Shown here piece after piece: positions 20,941-33,709 of a stretch of 64,000 nt of DNA. Positions within the stretch are counted from its first letter, which is position 1. Each line of letters begins with the position of its first letter. The position numbers were made by a program, and so were the translations under genes. Source of the DNA: Heracleum sosnowskyi (lineage: Eukaryota > Streptophyta > Magnoliopsida > Apiales > Apiaceae); assembly GCA_030848705.1 (NCBI GenBank), contig CM061238.1, positions 28,178,655 to 28,242,654 of the forward strand, written 5' to 3'. The notes under the pieces are model-generated. The model was given only the letters and a program-made list of their open reading frames with translations. It ran no database searches and had not been told where the DNA came from.

Positions 20941-23900
20941 TTACATTACATTTGATGTACCGCTAGTGCTGGCACCACTAAGCGCCATCTTGACTTGACG
21001 AATAATGTTGTCAAGCCTGCTATGAATATCAATTGCACTAGACAGGTTGAGATCATCAGACGGGTTGGTGCTGGCTAGGGTTTGGAGACCAACAGTTAGA
21101 AAACATCCCGAATCTTGTCGAATGTTCGCTGTACTGGTGGAACATTCTGCAGAGCTGTTAGTTTGGGGTGCCGGAACCATCACGAATCCCAGGGGCAGAA
21201 TGGGAATAGCAGATGGATCAATACTGTCCAGCATAGTACTGCCTACTTCCAGTGTAGTGCATGCCACTACACTTTCACATTTAGAGCTGTAGCTTTCCTG
21301 CAGCACGTACTTTGCAATTTGTCTTGAGCTACTTGGTCCCCGCGGAGGCTGCATGTGTATGAATAGTAGCTTAGTTAATATGATTAAACATGAATGCTTT
21401 TTAAAGGTAAGGGACATATATTACGGGACGTGTGTGTGTTACATATATGTAGTGCGTACATGATGATCAATGCGAAAGAGAGAAATGCAATTTCCAGGAT
21501 GAGAACCGCCATTTTCAATGTAAGTTAATTCATGAATCGAATTCCCATTGGAACGACCCTCCGTTATCTGTGATACGAACCAATATGAATTATTCCAACA
21601 CTCTATAAATTTATGTTAAATACGAATTCATTCATTTATAGATCAACAAATTTTTTATAGAACCTGAGCTCTGTTCTGTATATCTCTCAAGAAATCAAAC
21701 ACTTGAAGACGAGAACATGGTAGCCTGGTGGTAGACACAGCATAGAGAATCAAGCCAATTGGATGTCCAGGCTCCGTGGCACTCCTTGTACTTATTCTTA
21801 CTGTGTCTTCAGGAGAATCTGTAAGATTCATCCATGACTGTGAACCCAAACTGCTTAGGCTAACACAGAATGCTCTCATCATTCTTTTCGCTAAATCCAT
21901 CAACTTTGATTTTGCTTCCGGGGATGATACTACAGTAATTTAGTTGAAACAACAAAAATTTCAAAAATTATTAAGTTCCAAATTTTCAATTATGATCAAG
22001 TCAGCGTACTAATAAGTTTTACTCCATACGAACCTCCACGATCACATCCGTTCTGGCCCGTGAGCCTATCAAGCCTCTCACATTGTCTCTGCAAGACAGC
22101 TAACCATCTCTCTGCTCCAAAAGCCACGCCAGAACTCACAAATTGGTTAATGATCGGATGCATGGGTCTATCCTCAACTTCCATATGCTCTAACCAAGTC
22201 ACCTACACATAAAAATATTTTTCATCAAGTCTAATTATTTCAATCCAGTAATATGTGTGCATATTTAACTTTCAAAACAATATCAAATATGAGAATATAG
22301 TTACCTTTGTGCATCCAAATCTTGGCAAACATTCTTGAATGATGCATCCAGAAGGCTTTCTCCTGCATTTTGGAAAAGGGGAATCTAGTAGGCTATCCGC
22401 GGGAAAATCAACAATCCCCCAACTTCCATCCTCTTCTTGATGGCAGTAACGTATAAAATGGACTTCTCTTGGGAGCACCAGAGGTGACAACATCTGCATT
22501 TCCGCATACATCTGTTTTGAAATTTAATTATAAGTAATCGTTGAGTAATATAAGATTATGTACATTCGAGTAAAAACCTATCAAAACAAAAAATGCTAGA
22601 TCAGTTTTATATTCCTTTAAACTTAGATAAAATTAGGGAGCTTAAATATTTACTAACAAAGATATAAACATACCAGACGGAGGGAACCATTGAGATTTCC
22701 GGAGGGTCCTTCAACAATCTGAAGAGTTTTTGCTTTTGAAACAATGGACGGAAACATTTCCATCCATTTATCCTGTTAAAAACAAGACAATTGAAAAGTA
22801 ATGTCAAGCATATGTATTGCTAATTAACTTGCAATAAAAAAATTAGTAATCAAATATGTTCGAGAATTCTTGAATGAATTATATTAAAGAAAACTTACAG
22901 GGTTACAAAAGTTTTCAACCAAATTGATACTATTCATCGTGACAAAAGTAGTCCCGCGGGAGGCTTCAATCCTCATTTGCGGGTTTAGCGCCAGATCCCA
23001 TGAAAACATCTGGTTATAATACTCAGCAACAATTAAAGATTCTTTCCCATTACTTTCCCGAACCCAAAGAGGTCTCGAGGCCTTGCACATTGTCCGCATT
23101 TCGTGAAGGTACTGCAATGCAAGATGTATTGCAAACGGCTTCAATTCATCAATACTTTGTATTCCTGGCAAAAGAGCAGCAGAAGTTGCAGGTTCTACAG
23201 CTCTCCCCAGTGAAAGCACAGGAACACTTGAAGCAAAAGCGCGTAGTCTCTGGTACTGAAATTACATGCATATATCGAACAATTACAATATAAGTATCAA
23301 GCACTCTAACAAATTAATCGATGTTTAATTCTAATATATATTATTGCTATCTTGTGTAAACATAATTAAGATACGAAAACTCGAAAAGTAATTATATACA
23401 TGCAGAATAAAATAAAAACATAGGATATACCTCTTCATTGAGCCTGATATTTTCAAGAACCAGTGGGTTTGCATTTTTCTCACCCCTTGAACAACCAGGG
23501 CATACAAAATTCTTAAGCTCTTCTTCAAGCAGGAGATTCTCATTCTTCATATTCTCATTTTCCCTTATAAGGGCAGCATTGTCATCTCTATTTTGATTGG
23601 CCTGAAAAATCAAATAGGAAAATAATTAAATTATTTGTAACACAAAAATATTTATATTTGTATGCATACTAATTTTGGAAAATATGAGATATGGTGAATA
23701 GACTAATTACACATGTTAAGAATGTATTTTTTCGCATGCTCTTATTCCTAAAATTTAAAAAGTCCTATGTTCGATCTCTAATAAAAAAGTTTACAATTTC
23801 AAAAATCATAGTGAAAATAATAGTAAAATGTTAACACATTCTACTAAAAATTACACAAAAAAATTAGGAAAATCTACAAAAATATCTAACTTTTTGAAAT

Positions 23901-24531
23901 TATTTACAAAAATACGATGGTAAACCTGGTTGCAACGGTTGCAAACGAGGTTATAAGAGTTTCAAAAGAGCGTATTTTTGTAATTAATTTCTGCAACTCG
24001 GGTAATTTTGAAAAAAGCCCAAAAAATTATTGCATGAAAGACTCACATGAGTTTGTGTGTATATATAAATTAGTAAATATTTAAAATAATTCTATATTAC
24101 CATAAATGACTAAATGAATCTCTTTTGTATCTAGATTCAACTTACCTTCATTTGAGTTCGCCGATTCTGGAACCAAAATTTGATTTGATTAGGTTCAAGA
24201 CCTAAATTCTGGCTCATTTCCATTCGTTGTTTTAAACTTGGATGCGAACATTGTTGAAACAACCTGCAAAACAAAAATAAACATTTAACATATACCCATT
24301 CATCTTTAATTCAACCATTTTAAAGGAAATTTTAAATTAGAATTGAATCTATTCCGACCAAAATTTATAAATTTACTTAAAGCTTTCACACATAAAAAAT
24401 TTAAAGTTTATTGTATACCGTTCCATCTCATTAATCTGATGGGGAGTGTGCCTTTGATAACAATTTTCCCTTGTCATCTGTCCGGCGTTGCTGCTGCCAC
24501 TTCCACTTCCGATTTCGTCAACTGGCATCAT
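20941..24531 (-). CDS. HD-ZIP class IV homeodomain-START transcription factor
   Basis: Ten exons, all joined at GT/AG with phases that fit: 24531-24419, 24263-24146, 23601-23431, 23255-22899, 22772-22674, 22511-22305, 22202-22034, 21929-21664, 21567-21460, 21348-20941 (2016 nt, 671 residues). Residues about 24-77 are a homeodomain with helix 3 IKFWFQNRRTQMK; 78-140 a zipper-loop-zipper with the CPGC pair of class IV; about 150-385 a START domain; then the HD-START-associated region to the end. Such proteins sit in the nucleus and control epidermal genes through L1-box sites (family knowledge). Odd: the basic residues before the homeodomain (KKRYHRHT in most members) are replaced by TRENCYQRHT, and the protein is somewhat shorter than the usual 720-750. 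The exact paralogue cannot be named. Confidence 0.93.
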
Positions 24532-25065
24532 TTTTTTAATAATTTCTCTGTAATATAAAGATAATCAAGCTTTAAATCAACATGCAAGATGCAAGATATA
24601 CTTAACAAATAGCAAAAATTCACATTTATATACACAAAACATCTTTAGTCTCAGTGTTTTATAACATACAAAGAGGATCAAGTAATTTGATCAAAAAGAG
24701 AGGATTAAGTTGGATTAATATAATGAAATGATATGGTAGACATGAAGCTAGCTTTAGGGTTTTCATTTCCCAGAAAAGAATATGGTGAATTGCACCATTT
24801 GCAAAGTAAAGATCAAGAAATAAAATCAAACAAAAATGTGTGCAAAGATCTATAATGTTTGAAGAGATAAATTTTCTTTTGCAGAAAAAGAAGAGACAAA
24901 ACTCAAACAAATTATATGCTAAAACAAAAAAATTAATCAACAAGTAAAAAAAAACTGCAGATGAGCATTCTTATTTCTATGTATTACTAGTATCTACTGG
25001 TTCTTACTTTTTTTAAGAACACTGCTCTCTCTATCTGTAGCTACTTGGTTATCACTGTAAATTGT
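24532..25065 (-). other. 5' leader of the HD-ZIP gene with a possible intron
   Basis: Between the TATA box and the ATG. On the minus strand a donor-like GTAAGA near 25008 and an acceptor TATATTACAG near 24553 could bound an untranslated intron of about 455 bp. This is inference; RNA reads would decide. Confidence 0.35.
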
Positions 25066-25091
25066 GAAATTTTGGGCTTGAAGGCTCCTTG

Positions 25092-25099
25092 TATTTATA
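25092..25099 (-). promoter_or_regulatory. TATA box of the HD-ZIP gene
   Basis: The minus strand reads CTATAAATA, about 565 bp before the start codon. Transcription would begin near 25065. Confidence 0.55.
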
Positions 25100-25963
25100 G
25101 TGAGGTGCAAAAACCAGCTGGTGTGTTTGGTACATTTTATTCTGCAAAGATAAATTTTGTGTAACTGTGAATCTTTTAATTAAAAAGTAATCATGCATAT
25201 TCTTTTACAAGAAAACAAAATATATATAGAATATTTCATACCTTTTGAAAAGTATAACATAAAATCAAAACTCATTCACATGAATTTGTTATCTCAAACC
25301 AAAAAAATAAAACCAAAAAAATAAAACCAAAAGTTTAGAGTAATTGTTTACTATTAACTTATTGAAAATCTAGTCACTGCTAATATTGCAATCAGTAAAA
25401 TTCATATAGTTATAATAGACAATTTTTAAATAATTTATAGTCTAAAACAATTTTTTACAAAACATTATTTTATATGTTTATTTGGATTTGTATGGTTGTA
25501 ATTTGTTGGTGGTTGAAGTTACTTGTTTACAACCCACCAACAAAAATATGTTTATGATAATTATTATCTTTGTCTTTGTTGTTATTTGGCATTAGCTGGT
25601 GCAAAAAGTCAACAACCAAAATACTATCTCCAAAAGAATCACATAATTTAAAAGTATATGAAATCTAGGATCAACTACTTATTTTTTTTATAGAATATGA
25701 AATTCATGAATCAACTATTTACTTCTTATCTAAGGTTAAAATCTAGTTGAATATAGTCAACAACAAAAATACTATCTCCAAAATATTCACACAATTTAAT
25801 AGAATATGAAATCAAGGGATCAACTACTTAGTCAACAACAAAAATACTATCTCCAAAAAATTCACAAAATTTAATAAAATATGAAATTAAGGATCGACTA
25901 CTTATCTCTTATAGAATATAAAATTCAGGGATCAACCGTTTATTTCTTATTTCTAAAATCAAA

Positions 25964-26087
25964 ATCTAGTTGGATATTTTATAGGCATGAAAGTCTTTTA
26001 ACATAATATCATTTGACAAAAGAGTATCTAGTTGGATATTTTATAGGCATGAAAATCTTTTAACATAATATCATTTGACAAAATAGT
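25964..26087. repeat. 62-bp tandem duplication
   Basis: Two nearly identical copies (25964-26025 and 26026-26087) beginning ATCTAGTTGGATATTTTATA. Confidence 0.85.
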
Positions 26088-27192
26088 TAAATTTCTTTAT
26101 AAATAATATTTTTAAATTTGTTGAATACATAAAGATTAATACATGGTAAAATACAATTGTTTGCCTATGAAAGTAAAGGTTTGTAGAGCTAGTTTCAAAA
26201 CTTAGTTTAAGATTTTTTTTTCATTTTTCATTTGAGAGTTCACTAATATAATGTGAGAACAAAGAACTACTTATTTATCACATTTATCGTCCCAATACAT
26301 TTGAATAAAAATATATTTTAGTCCACATTCATTTTATATTTGATATTGTTGCAAAAAATTTGTATTATGCAATGACCTAAAATACAGTTAGAAGACTATT
26401 TTTATAGAAAAGTAAACATGAAACTTTTATTAGTTGAAAATTATGCTTAGGTAGTTAATTACAAACTTCCAAAATGTATAATATGATGCTTGAAATGCTG
26501 ATTAAAAATTATAGCACATATAAATAATTTTCTTTTTAGCTAATTAATTATGATAATAAACATGATTTCTATTTTTTTTTATTAAAAAGTATAATATCAC
26601 GAATTAAATCACAAGCCCGCAAATCTACTTTAATTAATTAGATACAAATATATAGGTACATTGCATTACATTGAGATACATATATGTGTTTTTACATGTA
26701 TGATAATGAATATAATTATTATGCTTACTCAGTTATTATATATTTATGTTTTATTTTAAATTAAGTGTAAAAGTACATTATATGTTATCATTATAATAAA
26801 TTTTAAATATTTTACAAAAATATTTTATCAACAATAATTTACAAAATGAATAAAGTGTTCATAACAATTACAATTATAGGATGACTTATAACATTTTAAA
26901 ATATTATTGAAATTTTTTTTTTTTTATAATTATATAGTGTAATTGTAGTAGTTATCTAAGATGAGCTCTTCAATTAAATTCAAGAATTTGTGATCATCTT
27001 ATGTGTTTTTGTGTTAGATTTACTTTTAGGCAAGATCATCCACCTTCATACGTGTAAAAGGTCCTCAAAATTATAAAGGTCTCTAACGCCTCAAAATTAA
27101 AATTAGTCAGAGAACATAGGGTTTCTTACTAGTTTTGTCAAGACAGACAAAAATAGTTAAGACGACTAAATAGTTAAGACTAAAATGACCAT

Positions 27193-27328
27193 AAAGAGTG
27201 TATGTTTTCTTACTAGTTTCGTCTGCTAGGTTTTAGCGCCGCAAAAACTAATTAGGGTTAAGTAAAGAGTGTACGTTTTCTAGTTTCGTCTGTTAGGTTT
27301 TTAGCGCCCTAAAAACTAGTTAGAGTTA
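27193..27328. repeat. Tandem repeat with a palindromic core
   Basis: Two diverged copies of about 68 bp (27193-27260 and 27264-27328). The second contains the perfect hairpin GTTTTTAG-CGCC-CTAAAAAC; the first has a decayed version. It could be the remains of a small foldback element. Confidence 0.6.
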
Positions 27329-29353
27329 ACTAGTATAGATTCTCGACAAAAACTAATAAAATTGCTTATTATAGATAGCATCGTATTATAGATAGATCAT
27401 TTAACTAACTAGGCGTTGAAATTTTGTTTAGTCGGACTATTTCATCAACTAGTTAGGAGCATTGTTTTAGGTTTTGTTGAAAAGATTAAATACATCTAAA
27501 TTGTTGTCTTTTTTTCAAATTTAAAAATGTAGTGGCCTACAATTATTTTTCCACTAATTTTAATATTTAATACAATAAATAGAGTTAATGCTCTATTCTT
27601 TTTTTTTATTAGTGTTTTTATAATTTAGGTACTTATTAAATTAAAATAGTAAACAACATTTTTCTTAGTAAAATATGCATGCTTAAATGTGTGGAATAGT
27701 TACGTTTGAGAATATTTCAAATATTTTAGTGAACTTAACTTTTCTCAATAATCATAAGAATTTAATCTTTTTACTCCAATAATAGTAAGAACATAAAATA
27801 AATTTTAATTTAAATAAGATAATTTATTACATTAGAACGAACATTATTTACATTTCTAGTTACATCTTTTTACCAAATTTAAAACTTAAAAATTATCATT
27901 TCAAATAGAAAAATAGAAAATAGTTCAAAAGTAATTCCAACTTATTGCATAATTAGTAATTTTTTTATTAATAATATAATATGAATGCGTACAAATCAAA
28001 TTACTCTTTTAAATATGATAACAACTTATATATAACAAACCACGTGATGCATCCTATATACCATCCAATTTTCAAATATTATTATCATATTAACTCACGA
28101 GTTTTTTGAATTTTTTTATTTTTAATTCTTAAATTTTATGAATATTTTAATATTGATAATTTAAAATTTTATATGCAAAATATTATTGATGGAGTTTGAA
28201 CCTTAAATTTTTAAAATTATAATAATTGTTTATATTTTTAACATTTTTTGTTAATAAATGATACACTAGTTGAATATAATCAAAATCTTGCAAAAATAAA
28301 TTATATTTTATAATCAAAAAATCGCAAAACGTATTTATCTTAAAAAAATCTATTAAAATCATTATTTCATAAATTTTTTTGAAATTATGTATGTTTTGCA
28401 AATTAAACAGTATATATCCCGTAAAATCAATATATTTTGTAAAACAATTTGTTTTGTTGTTTACAAAACATATATAATTTTAAAAAAATTGATGAAATAG
28501 TTATTTTCGAAAACATATGGTTCACTTTTCTTAACCAAAAAGGTTGTTACGTAAATCCATCTCACATTTGTAGCCGACTCCTTCATTTCACTTAATGGAA
28601 TTTTTAAATTTTGTTGCATGCCATTCAAATTTTTGATCATATACTAAAATTATCATTAAAAAAAATTATAAATATAATTTTGTATTATTTTCTTTTACTT
28701 AAATAAAGTTTTAAAAATAAAAATTATAACCAAAGACTTTAAAGTAAAGTCAAGCATTTTGAAACCTCACCTCGATTTTCTTCCCTCAATTCCTTTTCAT
28801 CCATCAATGTGAATTGCACTCCTTGCCTATCCTTACCGATTAGTTAAATAAAAAAATAAAAATGTCAAAATTATGACCAAAAAAATGTCAAAATTAAACA
28901 TTATATAAATGATGTTGTTTGTTAAATTTATTTTTCTGAATGATAAAATTTATAATTTTTTAAACTTAATTAATTTAATTAAATCTTTGAATTAAAAGTT
29001 ACCATAATTAAAATTGAAACTATAATAGATTTTTAACTAATAAATCAATATAAATCTAGATAATAGTATTAACATGATACATTTAAAGTTTTCAATTTTA
29101 AATTTTTTAAGGGGCTTGTTATTTTAAGATATTGTACCGGATTTTCTATTTTAAAAATCTAAAATACATATAAATGTTTAGTTTAAATTCATCTTTAATA
29201 TTTAATTATCTTAAAAATTAAAATTTTAACAATTTTAAGAATTTATTCTAATTAAATTAGTTAAAACAATAAAAGTAGAAATCTAAAGGTGTACATGAAA
29301 ATTGATTGACAAAATTACCTAATACAAAGATTATCTATTTTACAATTAGTATT

Positions 29354-29477
29354 TAGTTACACACAGAAACTAACTTATTATTGGAAGTTATACTTCCCTT
29401 CTATAAAAAAATAATGGTTACACACATGAACTAACTTACTATTGGAAGTTATACTTCCCTTCTATAAAAAAATAATA
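29354..29477. repeat. 62-bp tandem duplication
   Basis: Copies at 29354-29415 and 29416-29477, with few differences, each ending in CCCTTCTATAAAAAAATAAT. Confidence 0.85.
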
Positions 29478-30476
29478 AACGTGTTTGATTGACAATAGGT
29501 ATTGTAATTCCTAGGTATTCATTTTTTCATATTTATGAGTTGTTAACTATTATTTTTACTAATGATTATTTTAATGTTTATTTTATATTTTTTAATATGT
29601 AAAGTTTAAAAGAAATCATGCAAAATTATATATTTTCAGTTTTTTTTATTAATTAGTCTTAACAAACATAATTACTAGCATTATAGTATGTGAGTTTAAA
29701 TTTTATTTATTGCAATTAATTATATTAACAAAATTATAAATGTGACTTTTAAAATACATTCTTTGTATGCATTTTAGTCATTTTCATATCTAAAAAACAA
29801 AAAAAAACTGAAAATGAATCGGTCTAATAAAAAAAATAGAACTTAAATGTTAATATATTTAATTACAAGTTCTTACATTAACTAAAATTTAAATATCAAA
29901 TATTATTGTGTTGGTTAAAAATTAAATATTAAGAACTACTATTAACATATGAACTATACTTCAAGAAAAAGAATCAAAACAAAAAAAATGGTGAACAAGA
30001 TTGAAGTTAAAAAAAACCCGGAAAGAAGGAGAAAAAAAATGTGAAAATGTAAGATATAATAATAAAGTTTATTAAGAATAAAGAAAATAAATAAATGAAT
30101 AATCAAGGATAATTTAAGTTTTTTACATTTTTAAATAACTTTAGAAAAAGTTTAAATATTATTTTCATAAATATATATTAGGCTTCATTTATAATTTTAT
30201 TAATTATTTTTATGTTTTCAGAGTTGCTTAAACTTTCCAGGAATACCCACACAAATATCTATCAATTAAATGACCTCTTAGATTTTTGAGGGTGAATAAT
30301 CCCGAAGATTTTGGAGTCGTTCAAATGAATAAATATTTGCCCAAACAATCTGAACATAGAATTACTCCTCATTCAGTTCAACCCGCTCATTCATCTATAA
30401 ACAAATGGGACCTAATTTTTTTTCCCAGCAAAATGGGTCTTGCTTGTTCACACAAAAGCACAAAAAAAAAAGGTGT

Positions 30477-30617
30477 TGGGCCGTATGATTTTGATTTACA
30501 TGGCCCAGTACAAACTGACCGTTACCTTCAAAACCCAACTTTATTCAAAAAATTCAAAATTCAATTCGACCGTTGCAAAATCCACACTCTTATAATCTTA
30601 TTATTCACAAACCCTAG
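30477..30617 (+). promoter_or_regulatory. Site II and telo-box promoter motifs of the TOG-like gene
   Basis: TGGGCC at 30477-30482, its reverse complement GGCCCA at 30502-30507, and the telo-box AAACCCTAG at 30609-30617, about 100-240 bp before the start codon. This combination is known from promoters of plant genes expressed in dividing cells, through TCP and Pur-alpha type factors. Use here is inferred. Confidence 0.5.
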
Positions 30618-30717
30618 CCACCATTTCTTTAACTATTAGACTCAATTCTCGTATCTTTCTATTTCATTCTCCGCAAATACACCCATATATTAATTTTTCT
30701 TGTATCGATTTTTCGTG

Positions 30718-32085
30718 ATGGCGTTGAGGAGTCTTGATAATGCTTTACCTTTAACTCAAGAAAGGCCCAAAAAGCAAGCCAAAGTGTCTGTTGCTGCTAA
30801 ATTGAATGTTGTTAATGATGAAAATGTTGCCCCTTTGCCTGCGGTTACGATACCCGAAGCCGTTGATTACATTTCCTCGGATGATCTTCAGCCCCTTGCT
30901 GATCCCGATCTCAAGATTCAGGTCTGTGTGTGTGATTAAATATTTGTTTATGAATTGTTGCCTTTTACCTGTTTGTTGAAATGTCGAGCCTGGTTATACC
31001 GTCTTTTTCGTTACTAGTTTATGTCGTATAATTGGAATTGTGTGTGTGTTTCTTTTAATTTGTATTTGGGTTCTTAATAGATGTTGTTACTTGTTTGATA
31101 AAACACAGAGCCTAATGGAGGGGTTAGAATCGAAGGATTGGGTGAAAGTGTGCGAGTCTTTGAATGATGCTAGGCGCTTTGCTTTGTTTCACTCTGATCT
31201 GTTGCTTCCCATCTCGTAAGAGCGCGTTCTCACTTTTGATTTAATGTGAATGATTTGAATTTGATTATATTAGAAGGGGTTTTTGATTAGATGTTGTTGA
31301 TGTTTGTAGGGATAAAGTGATGCTTGTGCAAGTGAAGGCAATGAAGAATCCGAGAAGTGCTTTGTGCAAGACTGCTATAATGGCTGCATCGGATATCTTT
31401 AAGTCGTATGGTGATAAGTTGCTTGATGACACTAATTCTGATGCACTTGATCAAATGGTATGTACTCATTTATATCCGTAAACTGTGAATTGGATTTACA
31501 ATTTTTTGTTTTTGTCTAAGGTTGTTAATTCGATGGGTAATTTTTAAGTTATTTGGTGTTTTATTAAACCTGCAGCTCCTACAGCTATTGCTCAAGGCTT
31601 CTCAAGACAAAAAGTTTGTGTGTGAAGAAGCAGAAAAGGCATTGAAGATAATGGTGGATTCTATTGCACCACTTCCCATTCTCCAAAAGCTTCGTGTATA
31701 CGGTACTCATGCTAACCCAAGGGTCAGGGCTAAAGCTGCAGTTTCACTATCCCAATGTGTTTCGAAGATGGTACTTTTTTTTTGAAGTTGTCACTATCTA
31801 TCTAGTATAACTGCTGATGCAATAAGTGAATTTACATGTCTTAAATTTTGTAAACAGGAGCTTGAAGGAATGAAAGAGTTTGGGTTGGTTCCATTGATCC
31901 AAATGGCTGCAAAACTGATGAATGATAAGCTCCCAGAGGCAAGAGAGGCAGCTCGGAATATGGTCTCGCTAATGTACAAGTCATTTACGGAGGGTGAAGA
32001 GCAGAAAGAAGAGGCATGGCAAAACTTTTGCCAGACTAGTTTGTCGACTATTGATGCACTAGCTGTTGTCAAAATTGTCTCTTAG
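30718..32085 (+). CDS. TOG-domain / ARM-repeat protein
   Basis: Five exons with GT/AG borders and matching phases: 30718-30921, 31109-31215, 31310-31457, 31576-31770, 31858-32085 (882 nt, 293 residues). The start MALRSLDNALPL follows a leader with telo-box. Residues 1-65 are a low-complexity N-terminus (ERPKKQAKVSVAAK); 65-290 are helical repeats of TOG/ARM type (SKDWVKVCESLNDARRFALFH, NPRSALCKTAIMAASDIF, NPRVRAKAAVSLSQCVSK, LPEAREAARNMVS). TOG repeats of larger proteins bind tubulin, but this is a single short array and its partner is not known to me. Plants have a small family of such ARM-superfamily proteins with the same beginning (recalled, to be checked). All exons are intact, so the gene looks functional. 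Confidence 0.88.
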
Positions 32086-32566
32086 AAATCATATATATTC
32101 TATATTAGTTAATTGCATTATGTTTTTGAATTATAGATGATGCAGCTACCGCTGCAGAAGGGTTTTCTATGGTGGAATGCTAGTTTGTTGAGCAATGAGT
32201 ATCTGTATTTCTTTACATGTTATATCAATAGTTTTGCCAATAATATCTTATATTTGCTCCACTTTACTTGTACTCAGTAGTAATTTGATAATTTCCCATA
32301 TTTATCTTTATTAATTGTACTCATTAGAAGTTGATTCTCCTATATTTGGGGCACATTTTGACCACCACAAAGAGAAACTAACTTGTGCCATTAGTGTTAG
32401 GGGATGGCTTAGCGAGAATCAAGTTGTTCCTTTAACATAAACTATTAAACTCAGTTAGATTATGGTTGTTCTTACATTGAAAATTGCTTTTGTTTGTCCA
32501 GCTTAGAATTGATAATTATGCACATGATCTACTTTGAACTTGCAATATCCTCCATCTCAAATCTAA

Positions 32567-33709
32567 ATGTCTAGCAATGAATTTCTCCAACAAGATCTTA
32601 TTCGTGACATACTTCTCCGCCTTCCGCTTGAATCACTAGCCCAATGCAAGTGTGTGTCAAAGCCATGGCGCGAGCTAATCTGCGACCCTCACTTTGTCAA
32701 AACATACCTTAAACAAGGATTCCATGACTACAAACTCATCCTTACATCTCCCCCAAACTCCCTTTACTCCATCAATTTATCAAAACAGCCTCTCAGTAAC
32801 ATTGAAGATGAGGTCCCAATAAAACTCAACTTCGAGCACCCCAACCACTGGCTCCAAGTTTTGAGTTCTTGTAATGGCTTGCTTTTACTTGTCTACAATG
32901 ATAACACATTAGTCTTGCTCAATCCAACAACTTTAGAATTTAAGAAATTGCCAGATAAATCCTCGAGTTGGTCAAAATGCCGCACAATTTATGGCATTGG
33001 CTTCGATTCATCTACGAATGATTACAAGATAGTCACAATTACTTTCCCTAATGTTGAAAATGTAGGGAACAACGATTCTGAAAACTGTCCTGAAATGTTA
33101 GTCCAGGTATATACAATTAGACAAAACTGTTGGAAACAGATTCAAAACTCTCCATTTAACCATTCGGATACTTGGCCTTGTTCCGGAGTTTTCTTGAATG
33201 GTTCTGTTCATTGGCTTGCTACAATTACCTGGACTTACAAATGGATCATTGCAGCATTTGATATAGTTACAGAAAAGTTCAGGGAAGTCCCACTTCCAGA
33301 TATTTACGAAGATGAAGAAGAAGGCCAGATCGACACAGCTCGCCTCACAGTTCTCGGAAAATGCCTTTCTCTGTGCTTATATGTGTATCATTTGACTGTT
33401 GATGGAAACCAAACATATACTTGGGATATCTGGATGATGAAAGAGTACGGCGTGACGAGTTCTTGGACTAAAGTCACCATTAATGAACCTGCTAACATGT
33501 TCTATACACTAGGGCCTGTTTGTATGTTAGGTGAACATGAAATTTTGATGAAAAGCAATGGGAGAAGACTGGTGATGTACAATATGGAAAACAAGAGTTT
33601 CAAGGATATAGTTATTTGCGGGGTTCCTGATTTGTTTAGAGACCATTTCAGAGACCATGTAACATGTTCTGAGAGCCTGGTCTCACCTCATTGCAACAAA
33701 TGGGATTGA
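32567..33709 (+). CDS. F-box protein with F-box-associated domain (CPR1/CPR30-like)
   Basis: Intronless, 380 residues, start MSSNEFLQQDLI, stop TGA at 33707-33709. Residues about 7-47 form the F-box (DLIRDILLRLPLESLAQCKCVSKPW), which binds SKP1 in an SCF ubiquitin ligase. Residues about 90-340 form an FBA type 1 domain (SCNGLLLLVYNDNTLVLLNPTT, GIGFDSSTNDYKIVTI, VFLNGSVHWLA, AFDIVTEKFREVPLP), which would choose the substrate. This class is large and fast evolving in plants; known members include CPR1, which controls immune receptors. The substrate of this one is unknown. It starts 481 bp after the stop of the TOG-like gene, on the same strand, with no sign of joint transcription. Confidence 0.92.
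   Translation: MSSNEFLQQDLIRDILLRLPLESLAQCKCVSKPWRELICDPHFVKTYLKQGFHDYKLILTSPPNSLYSINLSKQPLSNIEDEVPIKLNFEHPNHWLQVLSSCNGLLLLVYNDNTLVLLNPTTLEFKKLPDKSSSWSKCRTIYGIGFDSSTNDYKIVTITFPNVENVGNNDSENCPEMLVQVYTIRQNCWKQIQNSPFNHSDTWPCSGVFLNGSVHWLATITWTYKWIIAAFDIVTEKFREVPLPDIYEDEEEGQIDTARLTVLGKCLSLCLYVYHLTVDGNQTYTWDIWMMKEYGVTSSWTKVTINEPANMFYTLGPVCMLGEHEILMKSNGRRLVMYNMENKSFKDIVICGVPDLFRDHFRDHVTCSESLVSPHCNKWD

Larger units (their letters stand above)
25100..30470. other. AT-rich gene desert
   Basis: About 5.4 kb with no credible coding exon on either strand. It holds short tandem duplications (listed separately) and related reiterations at 25590-25960 built around ACTATCTCCAAAA and GGATCAACTACTTA. No RNA gene or full transposon was recognised. 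Confidence 0.6.

Noticed and set aside
28183..28401. 72-codon open frame in the desert
   Set aside because: Extreme AT codon use, no domain, no splice context; chance frame.
30286..30639. 117-codon frame before the TOG-like gene
   Set aside because: Overlaps the promoter motifs and leader of that gene and has no domain.
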